Positions 1 through 12,800 are shown, counted from the first letter of the stretch. The stretch: 64,000 nucleotides of DNA from Neurospora tetrasperma FGSC 2508 (GCF_000213175.1 NW_009799099.1:5213985-5277984), one strand, 5' to 3'. Notes: a model not told the origin generated them from the letters alone. Translations and numbers: made by a program.

Positions 1-1655
1 GTGTATACCCAATTTGGCGGTCTATATAATAAAAATAGGTAGTCCTTAAGTCTATTGTTTAATTTTTATTATTATTACAATCTACCTAGTAAATACCGTT
101 TATATAATTGCCTGCCTACTTACCCAACCGTCCCTTCGTTAACTATAGGTTATATATATCATTTAGAATTATTTTACTCCCCTCCTCTCTCTTCTTTTCT
201 TCCCTAAATTATATTATATACAACCACATAAGTAATTACTAATATTATACCTATTTATTCCCTTTCGTTTTACTAGCCTAATTAATAATCGTTATATAAA
301 TATAATATCTTCTAATATATCTCTCCCTATTACTTCTAAGTTTATACTTAGCTCAACCTAACTGCCCGCCCCTAAAACCCTTACCCGCCCTTCTAAATTT
401 ATTATACCTACTAACCGCTACTACTATTATAAGGATATTTCCCCTAATATTCCGGCCGCTACCCTTAATTACCCGTCTTAATTATTCTAATATTCTATTA
501 GTAAATTCCTCCCCTACTATACTAAATTACTAGAGAAGGAGAAGGCCGAGGAGTTTATAGTTATTCCCCCCTTTATAAAGAAGAGGAAGATTGTAAGTTT
601 TCTTTTCTTTTCTTTTCCTTTCCTATCTAATTATAATATTTATTATTATATTTACTAGGATAATAATAATAAAGACGAGGATAATAGCTATAATTGTAGC
701 CTTTTATATAGTTATCCGTATAATGCTCTATATTAATATAATATATAGAATAGGTACTATTATATCAAACCTAAGACGGGTAGAGGAAAGAAGTACTATA
801 TTTATATTTAAAAGAGGGTTAATGACGACCTTGGACGTTCTAAGATATATGTAGTATATTAAGCGCTATAGGAAATCAGAGATATTAATAACGATAGTGC
901 TATATATAAGTACTATAATAATATTTTCGATGCTATTGGCCCTATAGTTCGCTTGGAAAAGGTTAGCGTTATCCTCCTATAAGTTTTTTTTTTTTTTGGT
1001 TCTTTTTTTTCTTTCCTTTTTTACGTTTTCTTTCTAATAATAATAGTTTATATAATACTATAGTAGCTCTATCGACTTTACCTTCGGGCGTAAGATTCTT
1101 ATTGTTCTTTATATCTATAATAGTAAAGTTCGTCGCCCTACTTCTCTTATCCCTAGCCCCGTCCTTCCGGCTTTCGAGATTTTTACTACCCCCCCAGCCT
1201 TCGCCCCCCGGCCCTCGCCCCTTCGGCCCCGGCCTTCGCCCGCTAGGAAAACCTCCCTCCTAGCTACTCTCTTCCTACCCCCCTCCCCCCTTCGCCGGTT
1301 ATACTATCCCTCCGGCCCTCCTTATTTCCGCCCCGGCTAGCTACCCTAGCTAGTCCGTCGTCGAAATTCGTTTTACTATACTAGAGAAGGATATAAAATA
1401 CTACTTTAAAGTACTAAAGTAGTTCTAGGAGTAGGAGAAGAAGAAGAAGGAATTAAATATTACTATTATTAGCAATTTGAAAGTTCCTTAGCCTTTCGGC
1501 CCTTATTCGTTCAAATAGCCTAACCGACTTCTCTAAGGAGGATAAGGAGGATGATAATAATAAAAATAAGGATGTTCATTTAATTATTAGTATATCGATA
1601 ATACCCTATCTTTATTTTTCATTTTTTTTTTTGCCATTGGGTATAAATATTAATA
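1..1655 (+). other. Degraded unidentified element, possibly with terminal inverted repeats
   Basis: I do not recognise this element. The first bases (TATACCCAATTTGGCGG from position 4) are roughly mirrored at 1634-1652, where the reverse complement reads TATACCCAATGGC, so a pair of short terminal inverted repeats about 1.65 kb apart is possible. Between them the + strand has broken coding-like stretches: a Lys/Glu-rich block near 520-590, a block near 760-980, and a Pro-rich block near 1140-1340. A 66-base intron-like sequence with a GTAAGT donor at 593, a CTAAT branch-like site and an AG acceptor at 657-658 separates the first two. RIP is heavy. It could be a DNA transposon or the tail of a repeat that starts upstream of the window. 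Confidence 0.3.
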
Positions 1656-2320
1656 TTTACTATCTTACTCTCAACCCGTTTATATATTTTAATTTATATT
1701 ATAAATAAACCCTAATACTATATATAATTATATACTTCTTAACTTCTATACCTTTATTCACAATTAACCGCCTGGATACTTAATTATCCTATGTCGGCTA
1801 TTTATATTGATTCTAAATAATTTAAAGATTTTAATAGATGTATTACTAGCGGGAATTGAGTAGAAGTAGGTTACTTCTTTATCTTTAAAGCTTTATTAGT
1901 CGGTATATTTTTAGAAGTACGTAGTTTAGTATATTACTTCGAGCGAATAGGGAGATTAAAGAGATTTACAAAAAAAATTTTCTTTTCGTAAATAAGTTTA
2001 TTTTTATTTAGTATAGCTATTTCAATACTAACCCAACTAATTACAAGCCGTTGTTGCTTTAGAACGACCAGGTCGCGGCGCTCTTCCTCTTCCTTTAATA
2101 TATCCTTTAAATGCTTTTCGAGTTCCAAATTGTCGTCCTCGAATATAATTAATATACTAGCGCTAGTAGTAGATTGTTAATAGTAGGCGAAAGTATGGAT
2201 AATAATAAATATATAATAAGTAGATTAATAGAAAGTTTGGATAGTGAATAGTATATATAGAAAGTCTAGATAGTAAATAGTATAAATATTATAAGTATAG
2301 GATAGAATAGAATAATTATC
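1656..2320. other. AT-rich stretch with a coiled-coil-like remnant
   Basis: No gene recognised. On the minus strand about 1934-2155 encodes a short open Glu/Lys/Leu-rich stretch (ELEKHLKDILKEEEERRD) that looks like a coiled coil. Such charged tails are common in transposase C-termini and in Gag-like proteins, so it is probably a transposon fragment. The rest is RIP-altered and low in complexity. Around 2200-2300 the motif 'gatagtgaatagtatata' recurs in variant form. Confidence 0.3.
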
Positions 2321-3299
2321 TCAATACTACTTCTAACTTTACTACTTTTATTCACATTTCAATACCATCTATAATATTATAATACTATTTCTAATATTGC
2401 TACCCTTATTTATTTCTCAATACTACTCGTAATACTATTTACAATATTATTACTCTTATTCGTTTTTTAATACTACTTATATTTATATCTCAATATTATT
2501 TCTAATATTACTACTCTTACTTATATTTTAATACTATTCGCAATGCTATCTCCGCTTATTCTTTCTTACTCTCTCACCGTAGCTATAACTGTAAATTCTA
2601 TTATATAAATTATACTCCCGTAAATTCTATTACCGGTCCTAGGTAACGATTAGCTATAATAATTCTATAATCTAGGTAGGGGTGAACTATACCTCTACCT
2701 ATAGGACCGGTCCGGATTGGCCTCCCTTCCTCGAAATCCTCGATTCCCTAGACTCGATATTCGATTTTCTAGACCGCCCTTCGACCCTTTAGACTCGTAT
2801 CTAATTAAATAGAAAAAAAAAACAAAAAACTATTAATTCGAATACTATTTCTAGACTTAGATTTAATAACCCTACTAATTTAACTGTAGAGTAACCCGAC
2901 CGACCGACCAATCGACCGACTAATCGAATCCTAAGATAAAATAGCCGCGTAACTTAAGATAAAGCGCTGTACCATACCGTACTATAAGATTTAAGATTGT
3001 AAGACTAAGCCGATAAGGAAGTAAGCGGAGGATAACTATCTAATTAAATTATATTGGGGGTAAACTACCTATAAAAGTCCAAGTACTATTAGTATATAGC
3101 CGAATTCCAAATAGAATCGCCAGTAATATTCGTATTAGCGTGAGATTAAAGCGTATATAAGTCTTAGGCTATTTCTCGGGTGCTATAGACGGAAAGCCTC
3201 TAGTTCGGCTTCTATGAGGCATTAGGGTAGGGTCTACTCTATAAGTCCTAACCTCCATTTTTTATTTTTTTTTTTTTTTAACAACTTAAACGAATCTAG

Positions 3300-3512
3300 T
3301 ATTGCACCCGCAGTAGGCCGCCAAAATATTAGGTGATTACTTAGAGTAATCCAACATTGCACCCGCAGTAGGCCGCTAAATTTTAGTATTTACTTAGAGT
3401 ACTCCAGCATTGCACTTATACTAGACCGCCAAATTTTGAAATTTACTTAGAGTAATCCAGCATTGCACTCGTAGTAGGCCGCCAAATTTTGAAATTTACT
3501 TAGAGTAATCCA
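3300..3512. repeat. 54-bp minisatellite, four copies (unit A)
   Basis: Four units start with ATTGC at about 3301, 3356, 3409 and 3462. Each carries 'gtaggccgcc', then a variable A/T run, then 'acttagagtaatccag'. The array closes unit A of the 1.25-kb duplication. Confidence 0.85.
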
Positions 3513-4559
3513 GCTCTAGACCTCTAACAGCTGCGCTTCAGTAAATTCTGCCGGGCTACCCGGAAGACGATGTTAATACTACTTCTAGTATTACTACTTT
3601 TATTTATATCTCAATATTATTTTTAATATTATTACTATTATTTATTTCGCGATACTCTCTTTAACATTACAATACTATTTCTAATATAACTACTCTTACT
3701 TATTTCTTGATATTATTTATAATATTATCCCTAATATTACTACTTTTATTTACATTTCAATACTATTTCTAATATTATTACTCTTATTTACTTCTCGATA
3801 CTACATCTAGTATTACTATTCTATTTATTATTACCATTCTATGATAAGCTTTATAATATAAACTATATTCCCGTAAGTTCTATTACTAATCTTAGGTAAC
3901 GACTAGCTATAATAATTCTATAGTTTAGGTGGGGGTGAACTATACTTCTACCTATAAGACCGGTCCGGATTAGCCTCCCTTCCTAGAAATCCTCGATTCC
4001 CTAAACTTAATATTCGACTCTCTAAACCGCTCTTCGACCCTCTAAACTCGCATCTAAATAAATAAATAAAAAACCAAAAACTACCAACTCGAATACTACC
4101 GACTTTTCGATTTAATAACCCTACTAATTTAATTATAGAGTAACCCGACCGACCGACCGACCAACCGACCGATTAATCGTACCCTAAAATAAGATAGTTA
4201 TATAACCTAAGATAAAGCGCCGTACTATATTATACTATAAGACTTAAAATTATAAAACTAAACCGATAAGGAAGTAAGCGGAGGTTAACTATCCAATTAA
4301 ATTATATTAGGGGTAAATTACTTATAAAAGTCTAAATAGTATTAGTATATAGTTGAATTCTGAATAGAATCGCTAATAATACTCGTATTAGTATAAGATT
4401 AAAGCGTATATAAATCTTAGGCTATCCCTCGGGTACTATGGACGGAAAGCCTCAGGTTCGGCTTCTATAAAGTATTAGGGTAGGGTTTGTTCTATAAGTC
4501 CTAACCTCTAATTTTTGTTTTTTAATTTCTTTTTAAATAATAACTTAGACGAATCTAGT

Positions 4560-4774
4560 ATTGCACTCGCAATAGGCCGCCAAAATGTTGGGCTTTTACT
4601 TAGAATAATCCAGTATTGTACTCGCAATAGGCCGCCAAATTCTGCAATTTACTTAGAATAATCCAGCATTACACTTATACTAGACCGCCAAAACATTGGG
4701 CTTTTACTTAGAGTAATCCAGTATTGCACGCACACTAGACCGCCAAATTTTGAAATTTACTTAGAGTAATCCAA
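4560..4774. repeat. 54-bp minisatellite, four copies (unit B)
   Basis: Same array as in unit A, with units starting at about 4560, 4615, 4668 and 4723. Copy number is the same, so the array probably existed before the 1.25-kb unit was duplicated. Confidence 0.85.
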
Positions 4775-4834
4775 CTCTAGACCTAAATAACAGCTGCGCT
4801 TCAGTAGGTTCTGCCGGGCTACCCGGAAGACGAT

Positions 4835-5408
4835 ATTAAATACGGTCTTAGTAGGGGAATAGCGCCTTACAATTAATAACATTGGGGCTACCCTTATATA
4901 TGAATAAAGTAGAACGTTAGAAGTATATAGAAGTACCATAGAAGAGAGTAAAATTCTAAAAGTTTTATATAAGATAAATAAATCTCTAAAATGATTAAGA
5001 TTTACTCGAGATCTTTCTATTCTAATCTAGCGGAAAGTACTATAACTATTCAAATATTTTTATATAAGGGGTAAACTACATACCCCTTTATCGCTCTTAC
5101 TTCTACTATATAATATTTTCAGATAGGATAATATTATATATTAGGGAAATTATATTCGAATAACGATTGACCCAATAAGTGACCTACTTACTTATCGGTA
5201 GAATATTTGCTTTTATAAATAGGACGGACGGTCTTATGAATAGGTAAATATTTTCGACCGGTATTAATTCAATTTATAAAATATTACTATGTCTCTCTCC
5301 CTTTTATACCTAACCCTCCTTTCAATATCCCTTCCTCTTATATCCAATTCTCTATCTTATAGTTAACGGCTCTTTAATACGTTTTTTTACTAGACGGGCC
5401 AGCGCAAA
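4835..5408. other. 5' flank of large transposon copy 1; no gene
   Basis: AT-rich stretch between the tandem duplication and the first start codon of the large transposon. It probably contains the 5' end and promoter of that transposon. I could not locate a terminal inverted repeat or target-site duplication. Confidence 0.4.
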
Positions 5409-6963
5409 ATGGCAATTGCTCGTATACTTAAAATAATACCCTAATAAGTACCCCTAGTCCTTAATAAGATATATTTTGGAATTGGCTATAATAATTGCAG
5501 GGTACTATTATTGAGGCCGGAACCCGTACATATTCCTAATTATTACCACTATTATAATGATACTGCTAGAAATTATAGAGTATTGATTTCACCCTACTAT
5601 TTAATAGTAATAATAATACGTTTATATTAGACCTATTAATTAGTGAAGATTATAATAGTAATGAAGACTATAATGACGATAAGGATGAGACGGGTAAGTT
5701 ACCTTCGGTATTATCTGAATTGAAACTAATTATTAATTTAAATGTGGGCGCTATCGATTGAAATGCTATACTCTGAGGAAGATTGGAGGGTTTGATAATG
5801 GATAATATTGATTATAGTATTGATTATAATGAAGTGCTTCTTATGGGGTTTAATAAAGAATAATTTCGGTTAGACCTAGAATATAGTGAATGTAATAATT
5901 AGGAACCCGAAACCGTCGGTTTCGACGAAGAGTTCGTGGACGAGGATGATATTATCGAAGGGTAGATAGACGATTAGGAAGTACTACTATATTAAATAGT
6001 TGAGCCTATCCCAAGAGTTGCTTCTACTACTGGAAATATTATTGATATATTAAAGTTAATTTATTACTATTATAATGAATTGATCGAGTTGTTTAATTTC
6101 TATATGGGGTTTGATTTTAATACCTATATTAATTATATAAAGGGTACGGATTATATAATTTTATAATACTTATTAAATTCGTTATGCGGCTAAGATGGTA
6201 AATTTATATTAATACTTTAGTAATTTCTAAGATAATTACGTACATTCAAAGGTTATATTAAGACTAGACTACCGTTGCTCGATATGTGCGTCGCTAATAT
6301 CCTTCTATAAGTTGAGAAGTTTAAGATTAAATTGGCCGCTTAAAAGAAATAATAGGAATAGGCTATATAAGACGGATCAAATGCGGACTCGGATGCCGAC
6401 CTATTAATAATAATAACCTTACTGTTTTTTATAGACTTATATTCCCTTTTTTAAGCCTTCTAAATTCCAATACTATTATGAGTATATATAAAGGTATAGT
6501 TTATTTAATAGATAACCCTATTGAATTATACTATATTCTATATTAGTCTAACTCTATACGAACTACTTTTGGGGAGTACGCCTACTTTATAAGTACTAGC
6601 GATTTTAATTATATTAAGAAAGCTATATTACCTTTAGTTTCATTTATTTTTAATATATTGATAGTAATTGTAATAGTTGTTTATATTATCTACTAAAGGG
6701 TAATAACGAGCGTATATTGTATATTGGCTGTATTAAAATTGTAGGTAAGAATTATATCATAAATTACGTAGATTACTAAAGCGAAATTACTATTATTATT
6801 CAGGAGTATTTACCTATTAATAAAGTCAATAACGAATTCCATAGATTAGGTATTAGAGTACAGGCTAATAAGGGTATAAAATTTAAAAGTAATAAATTAG
6901 TGCTTCGTATGGATAAAGAATAGTAGTTACTACAATACTTGGCCGATTTATTTGTACTAGTTT
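5409..6963 (+). pseudogene. Large-transposon transposase, N-terminal part (copy 1)
   Basis: A start at 5409 is chosen because AAAATGGC is a good fungal start context and opens a readable stretch (MAIARILKII…). An acidic Asp/Glu-rich region follows (5650-5990), then a block near 6260-6340 (TRLPLLDMCVANILL), then a block near 6490-6860 that includes LIDNPIELYY and YLPINKVNNEFHRLG. The last two match the copy at 62395-62760 on the minus strand (MDNLIELYYILYW; ECLDINLLLLDEEF). Many in-frame TAA/TAG codons and frame changes make it a dead gene, with RIP the obvious cause. It ends where gypsy A is inserted and resumes at 14654. Whether the frame changes are introns or indels is not clear. Confidence 0.6.
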
Positions 6964-7225
6964 TATTACGGGCAAAGGGTAGATGGTAGATGTGAATATA
7001 CGTAATTGTACGAAGGAGAAAGGAAGAGAAGTGTGTAGCCGAGTGCCCGGAAGCCTAGCCTTATAAGAGCGGCCGCCAGCGGGTCTATAGATCCGCGGCA
7101 GGCAGCGCTCTAACCAATTAGCTACCGGTAATAATAATAGCCGGTAATAATAATAGTATACGGTAGTTTTAGAAACTACTATATACTAATACTAGGTATA
7201 AAGTATATAGGCTAACCCTATAATA
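6964..7225 (-). repeat. LTR of gypsy A (3' LTR)
   Basis: 262 bp, same orientation and length as the copy at 14392. The outer (left) edge is less RIP-altered than the inner edge. It contains the tRNA-like segment at 7079-7128. Confidence 0.85.
7079..7128 (-). other. tRNA-like (A-box-like) segment inside an LTR
   Basis: On the minus strand 7105-7128 reads CCGGTAGCTAATTGGTTAGAGCGC, which looks like the 5' half of a tRNA: acceptor end, D-arm and an A-box of TAGC..ATTGGTTAGAGC type. It is followed by a near-perfect palindrome at 7079-7096 (GCGGGTCTATAGATCCGC on +). The same pair sits at 14507-14556 in the other LTR. I cannot fold a full cloverleaf or see a convincing B-box, so I do not call a tRNA gene. 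Confidence 0.45.
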
Positions 7226-9400
7226 CTTCCCCGGACTAAAAGAAGCTATATAATTAATTAATATTATATAAAATGATAGAAATCCCTATTAACCGAGTGG
7301 TCCGTTTTTAAAAAGCTTTTACTGCCGTTGCTAGTGGGTACTATTGTAACTTCCGCTGCGGAACTAGAGTTTCCCGCTCTGCTTCCTTCTCCCCTCTATA
7401 ATTTCCTTCCGTTTCCAGTTACTTTTACCTCTTCTCCGCCACTATTTAATCCGGGGGATACAGCACATCGGGGTAACCATTATAGAAAACCCGTATAATA
7501 TCGGAAGCTATGGATATATTAGCGCGTAGCTAGTATAACGGCGTATGTAGGGGTGCCTAGACTATAAGGTATTCTTAATAATCCTTATTATTCTTCTAGT
7601 ATTTATTGATTTGTTTGAATTTGTATTAACAAAATCCTTTTAATTATTGGTCATCTTAATAGTATAATTATAGTTGGTACGAATATCCTATTCCTCTACG
7701 GCCGTTTGTCTTAGGAGACCCTCCTTATCCCATAGTTTGATTTTATTGATATAGAATAACGGATTATATTTTATATTAATTAGACGTTTGAGCGTTACCA
7801 AATAATTATCTACTTTAAGGATTTTAAAAGGTCCTTCGAAAAGGGGTGTAAATTTGGCGTAAGGTCGGCCCGTATTGAGGTTTTCGGTATTAAAAAGAAT
7901 TTTATCTCTTACTTTATATTTTAGGGCGTTCGATTACTGATTATTGGTATGATTTCTATAATATTATTATATTTATCGGGTTTGATTGGTAATAAAGTTT
8001 AAGATTTTCCCAAATTAGTCGGCTTATTTATTAGTTTTGAAGTGCTTTATTTATTGTATTGCTGATATTTTAGGCGGGAATAGCTTCGTTAGTTCGATGT
8101 ATATACGTGGGTAGAAATTATAATTGATAAAGAAGGGGGAAATATTTATAGTTCTGGATATTAGATCGTTATTAGTAAATCTTACGATTGGTAGTTTATT
8201 TATTTAATTATTTTAAGTCTAGTTAATGTAGAGACGAAGGGACTTCTGTATTTTTGTATTAATGTATTCTGTTTAATTATTAATAGTAAGGTGGAAAGCG
8301 GAGGAGGGTTTAAGGGTGACTTCTAATTGTAATGATAAGGCTCTTTAGAATTGTAAGATGATTTAGGTACTACGGTTGGAGATAATAGAGTCTAGTGGAT
8401 TATAAATATTCTAGACCTTTTTAATAAAGCGTTCTACTAATTCTTTTACTATTAGGCCGATAGGAAGAATATAGTACCTTATTTTAGTAAGGCGGTCGAT
8501 AATAATAGTAATATATTTAAATTCCTATCTATAGTATATATAAGGGGTTAGTAGTGTAATGTAATCCATCGAAATATCTTTCTATAGTGAAAATAGTATT
8601 GCTAGCGGTTTTAAGAAATTATGGGGGGCGTATTGCGATGGTTTGGATTTGGTGTATATTAGGCAAGCTTTGTAATAGGATTTCATAGTAGTATATATCC
8701 CTAGCTAAACAAGGATTATGATAATAATAAATAGGTCTTTTCGTAGCTTGGATGTCCGGCCGACGGCGAATTGTAGATTCGGCGGAGGAATAGAAGGTAA
8801 AGTTTTATATTAGTAGGGTCGACGAAGATAGTACTATGGAAGTATATTCGTCTTTAGATTGTTCGGTATTTAGTAAAGGGAATTTTCTTTATATAATTTG
8901 TAACTTCTTTGGACTATATTTAACAATTAGGGACCAATAGGTAGGCAATAACGTTTTGGAGGATAATCGATTTTATATAGCCTTTAGCTATTAAATTGAC
9001 CATTAATTTTGTGTTTAGAATTTTTTATGTGAAAATATATTCGGTATTGATATGGATTTCCTTACTTTTGTCCTTTAGAATGAAAATTCCGTTAAAGAAG
9101 ATGTTATAGTCGAGTCAAATTTCATTCCTAGTTAGTAGCCGCTCGTCGGCCTTATTTTTAGATAAGTTTTTTAGTTTCCTACTTAGTACGTCGGGGTGTA
9201 CCTATAACAATCTAGGGCGATATTTAATAGTAAAGACAAAACGAGAGAGAAATTGAAACTATTGTATATATTGGGGGTTGAATTATTCATTTATTATGAA
9301 GGTCTTTAAATTTTTGTAGTTAGTAAGGACTTTAAAAGGTTTTTGAGTTCCTTCTAATTCGGGGCGCTATTCTTCGAAGGCTTTGATATTAGTTAATAAT

Positions 9401-9890
9401 GAGTAAACCTCGGCGCACCCTCCCCAAAACCTACGCCCACCCAAAAACCCCATTTGCAACTGTTATGGAAATTATCGTATTTTAGCCGTGTTTTTGCTCG
9501 TTTTAGATGTCTGCTACCTTGGTCAGATTTGCCAATAGGGTCACAACTATATAAAACCCCAAGTGATTCTGTAACCCCCAGTCACCCTAATGCTATTTGC
9601 ATACAATTAAAATCGATTGATTTGAACGAGATTATATACGTTGAGGGTGATGTATTGAGGTGGTGTGGTATGCAACGTGCAATTAGCTGGCGGTCTGAAT
9701 GGGGTGTAAATGGTTGTGTGAAAAAGCGCGAAAATGACCAAATTGGAGGGAATGTTGTGTGCATTCAAAAGACGAAATTTCGCTGGCAAAAACGGTATTT
9801 ACAATGTCAGGTGTCATCAGCTGCACGGTCCCACATTTCCTGGCTTTTGGGTGCGCGTAGGTTATAGGGTGGGTGCGCCGAGGTTTACTC
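9401..9890. mobile_element. 490-bp MITE, MULE-related, almost free of RIP
   Basis: Perfect 20-bp terminal inverted repeats (GAGTAAACCTCGGCGCACCC and its complement) and a perfect 8-bp target duplication TTAATAAT at 9393-9400 and 9891-9898. The interior is rich in CA and TG, in sharp contrast to the gypsy RNase H region it interrupts, so it arrived after that element was mutated. The block around 9710-9830, read in reverse (CAGCTGATGACACCTGACAT), recurs near the left end of the MULE at 17250 and in the MITE at 20625. The open frames inside (for example 9454-9867) have no recognisable protein. Confidence 0.92.
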
Positions 9891-12800
9891 TTAATAATTC
9901 TTTATTATAAATATTATAATTGTATTCAGCCGAAGAATACCTCTGGCTGAAATAAGTAACCGGGTATAAAATTCCTTTCTCGTTGTACTAAGATAGAATA
10001 CTACTATAAGTCTAATTAGAGATATTTATTTCGACGACGGTCTATTTAAATTAGTTATAGATTCGAAGTATTAGGTTGCTATTGAAAGCCTTTTTAAAAA
10101 TTTTAAACGATCTTTGGTAGTAGTCGGTCTATTTATTACTCAGCCGATCTTTTTATTAATTCGTACAATGGATTAGCAATAATTGAGAAATGTTTAATAA
10201 ATTGTCAGTAGAAGTTAGCGAAGTTTAGGAAACGTTACAGTGCTTTTTTTAGTTTTTGGAGCTTCCTGGGTTTTGATAGCGGATACTTTGTTGGAATCTA
10301 TTTCGAGCCCTCCCGGGGTAATAATTAGATGAAGATATTTTGTTTTTATAATATGAATTCGTATTTATTGATACTAATTTATAGCCCTACTCAAATCATT
10401 TATTATAGGACCTCCTTAATATGGCTTTTATAATTTTCTTTGTTATTTAAATAGATTAGAATATTATTAAAATATATTATTATATATACGTTAAGGATAT
10501 TGTATAGAACGTTATTAATATGATTCTAGAAGGTTCTTAGGGTGCTTTAGAGGCCGAATAGGTAGATGATAGATTCGTAGAGACCGAAACGGGTAATAAA
10601 AGTAGTAAACTATCTATATCCTTCCTTTATACGGATCCTATTGAATATAGCGATTACGTTAAGCTTAGTAAAAATCTTTATACGGTAAATAGATTTGAAG
10701 GTCTCTTTAATTGATAGTAGTAGGTAATACGTTTTTAGTGTTATATTATTTATATTATAGCAATTAATATAAATATAAACGCTACTACCGGGCTTTTTTA
10801 TTTAAAGGATAGAGGATACAGCTATAGATTGCAATAGGCGGATGAAATTCTTCCTTAAATTTTTACTAATCTACTATTTAATAATAATAGTTTCGATTGG
10901 GGATATATAGTATGGTCGCGCGTTGGGGGGGGTTCTTCCCGGCTGGAGTTTGATTTTGTAGTCGTATAAATGGTTGGGCGGAATTTCTTTAATTAACGAC
11001 GGGAGGAAAGTTGCTACCTCGTTGATATATTGTTATCCCTCCGACTTCTTTAAGATAGCAATAATCTCGTCCTTTATTTTTAATTAGATCGTCGGGCTTA
11101 TCAAGGAATTTCTTTATATCTTTACTAGCAATTTTGGTTAGGTATATACGCTAGATTATTTCTTTATAAAGTAGGGCGTTTTTATTGAGGTTTCCGGTGA
11201 GGTAAATTGTTTTGGCGAGAATTATAGTATTCTAAAATTCACTCAATATGTAAGCGCTAGTTAAGTTGTTAATAAATTTATAGAGGAGTGGGGGGAGATT
11301 TTTCTTATACTATTGACTATTACCCTTTAAAATATTGGCGATTATCTCCTCGGTTAAGTTTATATCTTGGATTTCTGTTACGGTAATTAACCTTTCAATT
11401 TCGGTATAGCTTGTAGTATACGGTTATAATTGTTAGGATTTATAGACCAAATCAAAAATTACTACGTTAAATATTCTAATATTATTGGATTTAATAGAAA
11501 AGGTATCATTGAAGTTACGGTAATAGTGGGTTTAGGGGTGTTTTATATTTGTAGAAATGCGTTATCTATTGAAGCGGATATGAGGGCTGTAGGATACTAG
11601 GTTCTTAGTTTTAATAAGAAGTGCGATTATACTTAAAATATTAATTTTAGACCCGGCCCTATTAGTTATTAGTATTTTAATGGGGGCGGAAATAGGTCGG
11701 TAACCGGTCTTAAGAATTCTTACTACGGGAATTAGTAGTACCGGTACTATTTGAATAAAATTAGTAATTCTATTATTTAATATTAATGTTAGTTATATTA
11801 GGGTTGTTTTAGTAGGACTAGCAGTTTTATTACGTAGTACCGGTACTAGTAGCATTGAAATTACTTTAGTAGGGGGAGTAATTCAATTTTATGGGGCGGG
11901 TTAAGGAATTGGAGTAGCCCTGCTACGGATAGCCGCAATTAAAACCCGGTTGATAAGGGTTCTTAGGGCTATTAATTAGTTTTTAGAAAAGTCGGTAGGT
12001 AGGTAGCGGCCTTTATGGACGGGGTTAGTAAAATATATTCTATATTAGTCGTAATTAATTTCGGATTTGTAGTATTGTATCTACGGGAATTTTAGAATAA
12101 TCGAATATTTCTTCGAGATATTATAGACTAGGAAGGTAATTATTTTTTTATAATGCTCGATATAGAGTTTGGCTATTACTCCTTCGGAAACAATACTTTT
12201 AATTACTCTGTTGGCGAAGATAAACTTCTTTGCGTAGCGGAGGCGAAAATAGGGAAAGTTATATTTAATAGTGAAAGAGCGATTGATAAAAGTAAATATG
12301 GAGTAGCCGGTATTAATAAGGGAAATATAATAATTTTTATGCGATTTAATTATAATATAAAATAATAAGAATATTAAATTTAGGGAAGTAGAACTATTTA
12401 ACGATTGCATTCTAACCTCCTCTAAACCCTTTAATTTCGGGGAGTTTAAAATTTGTTTCTACAATAATAATTGAAAAGGCTTTTATGCGCAATTGGGTAC
12501 AAAAGTTAAGTATTTTCCGGCTTATTGTAGTATTCTCTATTAGCGGTAGTGGTAGTAGCGGAGGTTATAGCGGGAGTAGTAGAAGTAGTAGTAAATATAG
12601 CTTCGGTATTGCGGACTTCCTCTTTATTGCGGTAGCCTTTACCCCGGCCTTTACTCTTATTCTTTTTGCTTTTATTATATTAGGGGCTTTAGGCACTATA
12701 ATTAATAGAGGTATAATAATTACGAATAATATAGTTATTGTTGCCATAATAATAGTATTTATTATTATAGGTGCGTTGGCTAAGGACCTTTTTATGGATA

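Larger units (their letters stand above)
2321..4834. repeat. Tandem duplication of a ~1.25-kb unit (two copies)
   Basis: Unit A runs 2321-3570 and unit B 3571-4834, head to tail. Landmarks recur at constant offset: AGGTAAC at 2641 and 3894, and CCGGAAGACGA at the end of each unit (about 3560 and 4823). Each unit has the same order: an imperfect minisatellite of 'caatactatttctaatatta' type in the first 250 bp, a single-copy middle holding 'gaccggtccggattggcct' (about 2705 in A), and four ~54-bp repeats at the end. Both copies carry independent RIP-type transitions. I see no reading frame. It resembles a satellite-like unit or two adjoining solo long repeats. Confidence 0.85.

Noticed and set aside
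2321-4834. Ribosomal DNA spacer repeat
   Set aside because: The duplicated unit with subrepeats recalls an rDNA spacer, but no 18S, 5.8S, 28S or 5S sequence is visible nearby.
6964-7225. A pair of tRNA-derived SINEs at 6964 and 14392
   Set aside because: Equal length, same orientation, and a shared flanking 5-bp duplication around a gypsy coding region show they are LTRs of one element. Only the tRNA-like segment is kept as a finding.
9454-9867. 137-codon open frame, the longest in the window
   Set aside because: It lies entirely inside a MITE bounded by perfect inverted repeats. It is open only because that DNA escaped RIP, and the translation has no recognisable domain.
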